Source of the DNA: DASUTB01 sp036374835
GTDB lineage: Bacteria > Actinomycetota > Actinomycetes > Jiangellales > Jiangellaceae
Length of the DNA: 12,478 bases
Assembly: GCA_036374835.1 (NCBI GenBank)
Contig: DASUTB010000138.1
Location: 1 to 12,478 of the forward strand
Direction of reading: 5' to 3'
Below the pieces are notes generated by a model, which was not told the DNA's origin, did not search any database, and saw nothing but the letters and a program-made list of their open reading frames with translations. Each line of letters starts with the position of its first letter. The first letter of the stretch is position 1. This document shows positions 5,412 through 12,478 of this stretch, one piece after another. A program made the translations under genes and the position numbers.

Positions 5412-5840
5412 CGCAGTGCTGTTGAGCGGACGAACCGGCTGATGCTGCGCGCCCGCGACGCGATCGACCGCGGCTACCGCGAGCCGCTCGACATCCCTGC
5501 GCTGGCCGCGATGGTGCACATGTCCGAGGCGCATTTCATCCGCACGTTCAAGTCGGTCTTCCACGAGACGCCGCACCGATATCTTCAGCGACGACGGGTC
5601 GAACGGGCGATGTTCCTACTGCGCGAGTCGGACCGAAGCGTGACGGACGTCTGCGTGGAGGTCGGCTTCACCAGCCTCGGCACGTTCAGCAGGACGTTCC
5701 GCGACATCGTCGGCGAATCGCCGTCCACCTATCGCCGGCACACCCCGGCCAACCCCGCGCCGACCTGTTTCACCATGGCCTGGACGAGACCGAGCAGTTT
5801 TGGAGAAGCGCCGCTCGATGCCCGCCGAGTAGCGTCCTAG
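5385..5840 (+). CDS. AraC family regulator, DNA-binding domain only
   Basis: A 151-aa protein made almost entirely of the AraC/XylS double helix-turn-helix domain. Helix-turn-helix 1 is LDIPALAAMVHMSEAHFIRTF and helix-turn-helix 2 is SVTDVCVEVGFTSLGTFSRTF, followed by the conserved Gly-Glu-Ser-Pro and Tyr-Arg-Arg end. There is no ligand-binding domain. The C-terminal tail with W-T-R-P and F-G-E-A is, from memory, typical of AraC proteins paired with VOC genes in actinobacteria. The start is ambiguous. ATG 5385 lies inside the dispersed element with leaderless spacing from TGTGAT. ATG 5442 (residue 20) retains the whole domain and overlaps the TGA of a short element-encoded frame. The VOC gene begins 2 nt after the stop, so the two are coupled and probably share a function. 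Confidence 0.85.
   Translation: MPAERDRTTRSAVERTNRLMLRARDAIDRGYREPLDIPALAAMVHMSEAHFIRTFKSVFHETPHRYLQRRRVERAMFLLRESDRSVTDVCVEVGFTSLGTFSRTFRDIVGESPSTYRRHTPANPAPTCFTMAWTRPSSFGEAPLDARRVAS
5398..5442 (+). CDS. possible short leader peptide in element copy R (14 aa)
   Basis: The same frame of the element as in copies A and L, here with GTG 5398 as the first possible start, giving V-I-E-L-H and nine more residues. Its TGA (5440-5442) overlaps ATG 5442 of the AraC gene as TGATG, an arrangement often seen in translational coupling. It overlaps the longer AraC frame from ATG 5385, so at most one of the two readings is the main one. Weakly supported. Confidence 0.2.
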   Translation: MIELHAVLLSGRTG

Positions 5841-5842
5841 GC

Positions 5843-6253
5843 ATGTTCACACGCACCCGCATCTCCCACATCTGGGTCCTCGACCAGGACGAGGCACTCG
5901 ACTTCTACGTCGGCAAGCTCGGGCTCGAGGTCGCCAGCGACATCGACCTCGGCTTCATGCGCTGGCTCACGGTCAAGGTACCGGGCGACGCCGACCGCGA
6001 GATCCTGCTCGAACTCCCGGCGCCGCCGTCGGTCGACGAGGAGGCCGGCCAGCAGATCCGCGAGCTGGTCTCCAAGGGCGCGACCGGATTCACGGTCGGC
6101 TTCGTCACCGACGACTGCCAGAAGACGTACGAGACGCTCAAGGCCCGCGGTGTCGAGTTCACCCAGGAACCGACCGAGCAGTCCTACGGCATCGACTGCG
6201 GAGCGCGGGACCCGTTCGGCAACAATTTCCGGTTCATGCAGTACTACTCGTAA
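5843..6253 (+). CDS. VOC family (glyoxalase/bleomycin-resistance fold) protein
   Basis: Vicinal-oxygen-chelate protein of 136 aa, the usual size for a single chain with two beta-alpha-beta-beta-beta modules. The first module is ISHIWVLDQDEALDFYVGKLGLEV (7-30) with His9, and ILLELP (54-59) with Glu57. The second is TGFTVGFVTDDCQKTYETLKARGVEF and ends with the family signature DPFGNNFRFMQ at 123-133. His9 and Glu57 could be metal ligands; the usual acidic ligand after the G-N motif is not evident (the sequence runs N-F-R-F), so metal use is uncertain. Substrate unknown; relatives include lyases, dioxygenases and drug-binding resistance proteins. It begins 2 nt after the AraC stop with no Shine-Dalgarno, so translation is probably coupled. 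Confidence 0.88.
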   Translation: MFTRTRISHIWVLDQDEALDFYVGKLGLEVASDIDLGFMRWLTVKVPGDADREILLELPAPPSVDEEAGQQIRELVSKGATGFTVGFVTDDCQKTYETLKARGVEFTQEPTEQSYGIDCGARDPFGNNFRFMQYYS

Positions 6254-6277
6254 ACACTTCTCGTACTCCGGAAGCTG

Positions 6278-6302
6278 GGGGCGGGCCCGCAGGGCCTGCC
6301 CC
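6278..6302 (+). terminator. GC-rich hairpin between the VOC and MFS genes, abutting the MFS -10 box
   Basis: GGGGCGGGCCC (6278-6288) pairs with GGGCCTGCCCC (6292-6302) around the loop GCA, with all 11 positions paired if one G-T wobble is allowed. It may terminate the AraC-VOC transcript. There is no T-tract, and TACGCT, the probable -10 box of the MFS gene, starts at the very next base, so the palindrome may instead be an operator covering the -35 region. Confidence 0.5.
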
Positions 6303-6308
6303 TACGCT
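6303..6308 (+). promoter_or_regulatory. leaderless -10 box of the MFS gene
   Basis: TACGCT fits TANNNT and ends 6 nt before GTG 6315, so transcription would begin at the start codon itself. There is no Shine-Dalgarno and no recognisable -35 box. The same hexamer at the same distance precedes the small gene at 8347. Confidence 0.5.
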
Positions 6309-6314
6309 GGCAAC

Positions 6315-7490
6315 GTGACCCGCAGACCGCCGCTCGTTTTCATCTTCACGGTCACGCTCACCGGAATCCTCTCGAACACCCTCGTCACACCGGCGATTCC
6401 GAACATCCTCGACGAGTTCGACGCGCCCCCGTCCGGGGCCGGCTGGCTGGTGGCGACCGGCTCGGTGGCGGGCATCATCGTCGCCCCGGTCATCGGGATC
6501 CTCGCGGACCGGCTCGGCCGCCGAGTCATCCTTACGACGTGCCTGACCATTTTCGGCGTGTTCGGCGGGCTGGCGGCGCTCGCACCGTCGTTCGAGATCC
6601 TGCTGATCGCCCGGGTCCTCCAGGGCGTGGGTGCGGCCGGACTGATCAACCTGGCTGTCGTACTCATCGGCGACAACTGGTCCGGCCCCGAACGCACCCG
6701 GCTCATCGGCCGCAACACCGCCGTGCTCACGATAGGGCTCGCCGGCCTGCCGCTCATCTCCGGCGTCGTCACCGACGTGGCGAGCTGGCGCGTGACGTTC
6801 GGCATCTTCACCGTGGCCCTGCTGACGGCCGCGGCGGCCTGGACGATCCTCGACACGCGCCGGCCGACCAACACGCCGCGCGTCTCGGACCAGGTCAAGT
6901 CCGCGGCCCTCGTGCTCCGCCAGCCCGTCCTCATCGCAACCCTCAGCGCGGGGTTCGTGGTCTTTATGATCATCTTCGGTCTGTTTCTCACCGTCGTTCC
7001 GGTCCATCTCGCGGAGGAGTTCGGCCTCGAAGCCAGCGCGCGCGGCGTCGTCATCGCCCTACCGGCACTCACCTCGACGCTCGCCGCGTTCAACCTGGGC
7101 CGCATCACGTCGGTGTTCAGTACGCGCTACCTCGTCGTCGTGTCGTCGATCGGGCTGGGCATCACCTTCGCCACCATGGGCTGGGCCGGGACGCTGGTGC
7201 TCATCGTCGTCGCAGCCTTGATCTACGGCGCATCCGAGGGAGTGCTCATCCCGCTGCTGCAGGATCTGGCCGTGGAGTACACACCGGCCGACCATCGTGC
7301 GGCGATCATCGCGGTCTGGGTGGCGTTCGTCCGCCTGGGCCAGACCGTCGGGCCACTTGTCGCAGGTGTGCTGATCGGCGTCATGGGAACCGGTGCGACG
7401 CTCGTCACCGGTGCCGCCGCGGCCGGGATCATTCTGCTGCTCGGTCTCGTGGGTCCGTTCCCGCGTGCGCGCAGCCCTGAACTCCAGTGA
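6315..7490 (+). CDS. MFS transporter, drug-efflux type
   Basis: Major facilitator superfamily membrane protein, 391 aa, with hydrophobic segments along the whole chain compatible with 12 transmembrane helices. The family motif A, GILADRLGRRVI, is at 61-72 between helices 2 and 3, and LLIARVLQGVGAAGL follows in helix 4. This fits proton-driven exporters of the DHA type. The proline-glycine motif C of helix 5 appears degenerate (GLAGLPLISG). Substrate unknown. The start is GTG 6315: it precedes the first transmembrane segment, has a leaderless -10 box at -12, and longer readings would overlap the VOC gene in another frame. An aldo/keto reductase follows after 51 nt and may be cotranscribed. Confidence 0.88.
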   Translation: MTRRPPLVFIFTVTLTGILSNTLVTPAIPNILDEFDAPPSGAGWLVATGSVAGIIVAPVIGILADRLGRRVILTTCLTIFGVFGGLAALAPSFEILLIARVLQGVGAAGLINLAVVLIGDNWSGPERTRLIGRNTAVLTIGLAGLPLISGVVTDVASWRVTFGIFTVALLTAAAAWTILDTRRPTNTPRVSDQVKSAALVLRQPVLIATLSAGFVVFMIIFGLFLTVVPVHLAEEFGLEASARGVVIALPALTSTLAAFNLGRITSVFSTRYLVVVSSIGLGITFATMGWAGTLVLIVVAALIYGASEGVLIPLLQDLAVEYTPADHRAAIIAVWVAFVRLGQTVGPLVAGVLIGVMGTGATLVTGAAAAGIILLLGLVGPFPRARSPELQ

Positions 7491-7541
7491 CCGGGACCGA
7501 ACGCTGGCCGAAGCAAAGTCTGTGCTGAACAATGGCGCCAC

Positions 7542-8327
7542 ATGACGAGCTTTCACCCGACACCCGTGACAATCCTCGACGGCGGCATCGACCTGCCGAT
7601 GGTCGGCTTCGGCACTTGGCGGTTGCACAGAACCGGGGCGTACGACGCGGTCCGGTACGCCTTGGACGCCGGATACCGGCACATCGACACCGCGGCCTTC
7701 TACCGCAACGAGGCGGAGGTCGGGCGCGCGATCCACGACAGCGGCATACCTCGCCAGGACGTGTTCATCACGACGAAGATGTGGCCGGACGACGCCGATC
7801 GGGCGGACGCTGCGCTGACTGCGAGCCTGCGCGAACTGGGAATGGACTACGTCGACCTCTGGCTCGTGCATTGGCCGCCGGGCGGCGCAGCACGGCCGGA
7901 CACATGGAGCGAGTTCATCGCGGCCCGCTCGGCCGGCAAGACCCGGGCGATCGGCGTCAGCAACTACGACGTGGCCCAGATCGACGAACTCAGGGCAACG
8001 ACAGGGGTCACACCGTCGGTCAACCAGATTCCGTGGAGTCCGTCGGACCACGATGCCGGCTTCCTCGACGACATGACCAAACGCAGCGTCGTGGTCGAAG
8101 GCTACAGCCCGCTCAAGCGCACCAACCTCGACAACCCGGTCCTTGGCCGGATCGCCGAGCGGCACGGTGTCAGCCCGGCACAGGTTGTGCTGCGCTGGCA
8201 CGTGGAGCACGGAATCGTCGTGATACCCAAGTCGGCAACGCCGTCGAGGATCATCGCCAACCTCGATCTGTTCGGGTTCACGCTGAGCCCGGATGAGATC
8301 GCGGCGATCGACGCCCTCTCGCGTTAG
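7542..8327 (+). CDS. aldo/keto reductase
   Basis: NADPH-dependent reductase of aldehydes and ketones with a TIM-barrel fold, 261 aa, short but normal for bacterial 2,5-diketogluconate-reductase-like members. The catalytic tetrad is visible as Asp49 and Tyr54 (in IDTAAFYRNE), Lys79 (in FITTKMW) and His110 (in LVHWPP). VGFGTW, GVSNY, SVNQIPWSP, EGYSPL and the cofactor-binding IPKSATPSRI (about 232-241) are all present. Substrate unknown. ATG 7542 gives the expected N-terminus; no clear Shine-Dalgarno is visible. It lies 51 nt after the MFS gene on the same strand, so a shared transcript is plausible. Confidence 0.92.
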   Translation: MTSFHPTPVTILDGGIDLPMVGFGTWRLHRTGAYDAVRYALDAGYRHIDTAAFYRNEAEVGRAIHDSGIPRQDVFITTKMWPDDADRADAALTASLRELGMDYVDLWLVHWPPGGAARPDTWSEFIAARSAGKTRAIGVSNYDVAQIDELRATTGVTPSVNQIPWSPSDHDAGFLDDMTKRSVVVEGYSPLKRTNLDNPVLGRIAERHGVSPAQVVLRWHVEHGIVVIPKSATPSRIIANLDLFGFTLSPDEIAAIDALSR

Positions 8328-8334
8328 CGGTGGC

Positions 8335-8340
8335 TACGCT
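8335..8340 (+). promoter_or_regulatory. leaderless -10 box of the 63-aa protein gene
   Basis: TACGCT (TANNNT) ends 6 nt before ATG 8347 and begins 8 nt after the aldo/keto reductase stop. It is identical in sequence and spacing to the box in front of the MFS gene, which supports both the promoter and the chosen start. Confidence 0.5.
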
Positions 8341-8346
8341 TGGGAA

Positions 8347-8538
8347 ATGGCCAAGCGGACACAGGCGGCACGCCGGCTCGATCACGTCGACCGGCAATCG
8401 CAGGTCGGCGTGTCAGGAGCGATGCGTGCGCGGGACGTCTCCCGGCCGGGTGACGCCGACCTCGCGGTCGAAGCGGAGGACGACGACCGCTCGGACGATC
8501 AACCGGCGCGGCGCGAGCGCAATGCGTCGACCGAGTAG
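8347..8538 (+). CDS. small highly charged protein of unknown function (63 aa)
   Basis: I do not recognise a named family. The 63 residues are hydrophilic, with a basic N-terminus (MAKRTQAARRLDHVDRQSQ), a short motif VSGAMRARDVSRPGDADLA, and an acidic-then-basic tail; no membrane segment or cysteine is present. It looks disordered or like a small nucleic-acid- or protein-binding factor, but that is a guess. Support for a real gene: a TACGCT box at leaderless distance from ATG 8347, no overlap with its neighbours, and an exact fit between the aldo/keto reductase stop and the convergent rpiB stop, 7 nt away. A second frame through the same DNA (from 8330) has Arg/Ser-rich composition typical of a shadow. 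Confidence 0.55.
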   Translation: MAKRTQAARRLDHVDRQSQVGVSGAMRARDVSRPGDADLAVEAEDDDRSDDQPARRERNASTE

Positions 8539-8545
8539 GCGGGCA

Positions 8546-9028
8546 TCACGCCGGTAGCGCGCCCGGCAGTGGCGGCAGCGCACCTGTCGTTTCGTACTGC
8601 GAGATCATGTCGATCCGGCGGGTGTGCCGCTCCTCGTCCGAATACGGCGTGCGCAGGAACGTGTCGACGAACGACTTCACCTCGTCCGGCCCGTGCTGCC
8701 GTGCCCCGACCGACAGCACATTGGCGTTGTTGTGCTCGCGGGCAAGCTGCGCGGTCTCCTTGTTCCACGCCAGCGCCGCCCGGATCCCGCGCACCTTGTT
8801 CGCGGCGATCTGCTCGCCGTTGCCCGAACCCCCGAGCACGACGCCGAGACTGTCCGGGTCACGCACGACCGCTTCGGCGGCGCGCAGGCAGAACGACGGG
8901 TAGTCGTCGTCGGCGTCGTAGACGAACGGTCCGTGGTCGACAACCTCGTGCCCGGACTCGCGCAACGACTCGGCCAGTGCGTTCTTCGCCTCGAACGCGG
9001 CGTGGTCGGCACCCATGTGTACGCGCAT
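8546..9028 (-). CDS. rpiB: ribose-5-phosphate isomerase B
   Basis: Interconverts ribulose 5-phosphate and ribose 5-phosphate in the pentose phosphate pathway; cytoplasmic dimer. The 160 residues resemble M. tuberculosis RpiB (Rv2465c) throughout: GADHA at 6-10, YDADDDYPSFC at 37-47, GVVLGGSGNGEQIAANKV at 62-79, LAREHNNANVLSVGAR at 95-110, RHTRRID at 134-140. The enterobacterial active-site cysteine is absent from the GGSGNGE loop. Glu72 corresponds by my alignment to Glu75, the proposed base of the mycobacterial enzyme, so this is the actinobacterial type. The start is ATG 9028 (MRVHMGADHA); TTAGAT at leaderless distance upstream is a weak promoter candidate. The upstream gene on this strand ends 61 nt earlier, so the two are probably cotranscribed. 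Confidence 0.95.
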   Translation of the reverse strand: MRVHMGADHAAFEAKNALAESLRESGHEVVDHGPFVYDADDDYPSFCLRAAEAVVRDPDSLGVVLGGSGNGEQIAANKVRGIRAALAWNKETAQLAREHNNANVLSVGARQHGPDEVKSFVDTFLRTPYSDEERHTRRIDMISQYETTGALPPLPGALPA

Positions 9029-9089
9029 GGCGTCATCTAACCAGTCACCCGAGGGCGCGCCCCGGCGAACCCCCCAACGCCGGCCGGCA

Positions 9090-9728
9090 CTAGTCGAAGA
9101 TCGGCTTCTGGGTCCGGGTGCGCTTGATTTCGTAGAACCCTTCGTAGCCGCCGAGGGTCGCGACGGCGTCCCACAGCTGACCTGCCGGTTCGCCTTTGGG
9201 TGCCGGGGTGAACACCGGACCGAAGAAGGCGTGCCCGGCCACCGCGATGATCGGCGTACCGACGTCATCACCGACCTGGTCGATGCCGGCATGGTGGCTC
9301 GCCCGCAGCGGCTCGTCGTACTCCTCGGTGTCGCCGTACTCCAATAGGGACGCCGGCAATCCGACGTCCGCCAACGCCCCGGCCACGGCGGCCCGATAGT
9401 CCTTCTCGCCACCCGGGTGGACGCGCGTTCCGATGGCATCGTACAGCGCCTTGACGTACTGCTCGCCGTGCAGCTGTTTCGCGGCGGTGACAACCCGCAC
9501 CGGCAGCCAGGACCGGTCCATCATGTTCTGGTACCGCTCGGACAGGTCACGTCCGGAGTTGAGGATGGACAGTGACATGACGTGCCACGTCACCGATATC
9601 GGCCGGACCTTCTCCACCTCGAGAATCCAGCGGGACGTCAACCACGCCCACGGGCAGACCGGATCGAACCAGAAATCAACATGCTGTGTCGGCTCGCTTG
9701 TCGGCTGTGTTTCGGCGGTCAACGTCAC
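9090..9728 (-). CDS. Rv2466c-like thioredoxin-fold (DsbA family) protein with CPWA active site
   Basis: Homologue of M. tuberculosis Rv2466c, a mycothiol-dependent reductase (mycoredoxin-2) with a thioredoxin fold and helical insertion. Length is 212 aa against about 207. Shared segments are DFWFDPVCPWAWLTSRWILEV, HVMSLSILN, LRASHHAGID, VGDDVGTPII and the C-terminal KRTRT and FD. The active site is Cys25-Pro-Trp-Ala28, whereas Rv2466c has CPWC as I recall, so the resolving cysteine is replaced (GCG codon read directly). The protein should therefore work by a monothiol mechanism using mycothiol as the second thiol, or have another role. The start is GTG 9728 because GGAG lies 5 nt upstream; a TTG at 9755 would place that site inside the gene. 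It lies upstream of rpiB on the same strand and is divergent from pepN, as in mycobacteria. Confidence 0.9.
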   Translation of the reverse strand: MTLTAETQPTSEPTQHVDFWFDPVCPWAWLTSRWILEVEKVRPISVTWHVMSLSILNSGRDLSERYQNMMDRSWLPVRVVTAAKQLHGEQYVKALYDAIGTRVHPGGEKDYRAAVAGALADVGLPASLLEYGDTEEYDEPLRASHHAGIDQVGDDVGTPIIAVAGHAFFGPVFTPAPKGEPAGQLWDAVATLGGYEGFYEIKRTRTQKPIFD

Positions 9729-9733
9729 GGGTA

Positions 9734-9737
9734 CTCC
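9734..9737 (-). promoter_or_regulatory. Shine-Dalgarno deciding the start of the Rv2466c-like gene
   Basis: On the minus strand GGAG is followed by TACCC and GTG 9728. It favours this start over the two upstream TTG codons. The 110-bp gap to pepN must hold both divergent promoters; I find no convincing -10/-35 pair there. Confidence 0.5.
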
Positions 9738-9838
9738 CAACGTCGCGCAGCGCAAATACTGATATGTCCGCTACCGTGGCAACGCCGCTGCCGTGGCCCG
9801 GATTCCCACGCACGTCCGTCTCTGCGATGATCTGCAAC

Positions 9839-12406
<2,568 letters not shown>

Positions 12407-12424
12407 CTCCGCTGCTTTCTGAGT

Positions 12425-12434
12425 GATCACGTTC
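12425..12434 (-). repeat. core of the dispersed element after pepN
   Basis: Read on the minus strand it is GAACGTGATC, the exact 10-base core of element copies A, L and R. An AGCTACG like that of copy A lies on the same strand, but 5 nt farther from the core than in copy A. The remainder does not align, so this is a partial or diverged copy at best. Confidence 0.45.
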
Positions 12435-12450
12435 GGTAGGAGTCACGTAG

Positions 12451-12478
12451 CTTCACCAGGCACGCGTGCCTGGTGAAG
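12451..12478. terminator. perfect 28-bp palindrome after pepN, at the window edge
   Basis: CTTCACCAGGCACG (12451-12464) is followed at once by its exact reverse complement up to the last base of the window. As RNA it gives a 12-bp stem with a CGCG loop, 44 nt after the pepN stop, so it could terminate pepN. Any T-tract would lie beyond the window. A perfect spacerless palindrome ending exactly at the edge could also mark an assembly boundary or the middle of a larger inverted repeat. Confidence 0.55.

Noticed and set aside
6150..6314. N-terminal extension of the MFS gene by 55 codons
   Set aside because: It overlaps the end of the VOC gene in another frame and adds a Ser/Arg-rich stretch before the first membrane segment. 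GTG 6315 with its -10 box fits better.
8378..8391. CTCGATCACGTCGA as a further element core
   Set aside because: It matches only GATCACGT, lies inside the 63-aa gene, and has none of the flanking element sequence.

Overview
The window comes from a high-GC actinobacterium. The evidence is GC-rich codon use, several starts without a Shine-Dalgarno that look leaderless, a ChoD-like oxidase, an F420-type Ddn-like reductase, and the actinobacterial cluster rpiB / Rv2466c-like thioredoxin-fold protein / pepN. The Rv2466c-like protein suggests a mycothiol user. I cannot name the genus. No rRNA, tRNA, CRISPR array, transposase or phage gene is visible.

Layout. (1) 1-116: a copy of a 40-bp dispersed element, then a palindromic operator over a probable promoter. 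(2) 117-3067: a two-gene operon, acyl-CoA dehydrogenase then a ChoD-like GMC oxidoreductase; probably lipid or sterol-like oxidation. (3) 3165-4223: a Ddn-like reductase (minus) divergent from a MarR regulator (plus), sharing a 55-bp intergenic region with a 21-bp operator-like inverted repeat. (4) 4259-5263 (minus): a tandem-GNAT acetyltransferase made of two homologous halves. (5) 5264-5384: two more copies of the 40-bp element, head to head, one leading into the GNAT gene and one into the AraC gene. (6) 5385-6253: a DNA-binding-domain-only AraC regulator and a VOC protein, 2 nt apart. (7) 6315-8538: an MFS exporter, an aldo/keto reductase and a 63-aa conserved-looking small protein; the exporter and the small protein have identically placed TACGCT boxes. 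(8) 8546-9728 (minus): rpiB and a mycothiol-reductase-like protein whose active site is CPWA instead of CPWC. (9) 9839-12406: pepN, divergent from that pair. (10) 12407-12478: the core of the dispersed element again, then a perfect 28-bp palindrome on which the window ends.

The least explained signal is the element family. Three copies of about 40 bp (1-40 plus, 5316-5355 minus, 5372-5411 plus) share TGTGATGTnGCT and GAACGTGATCGAAC. Each points toward a nearby gene, and each can encode, in the same internal frame, a short peptide containing N-V-I-E. This looks either like a mobile or repetitive promoter/leader cassette or like a REP-type repeat; the window alone does not decide.

How the genes work together: most are small metabolic or detoxification units with local regulators (MarR with reductase, AraC with VOC protein). 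The rpiB-to-pepN block is the conserved chromosomal backbone.
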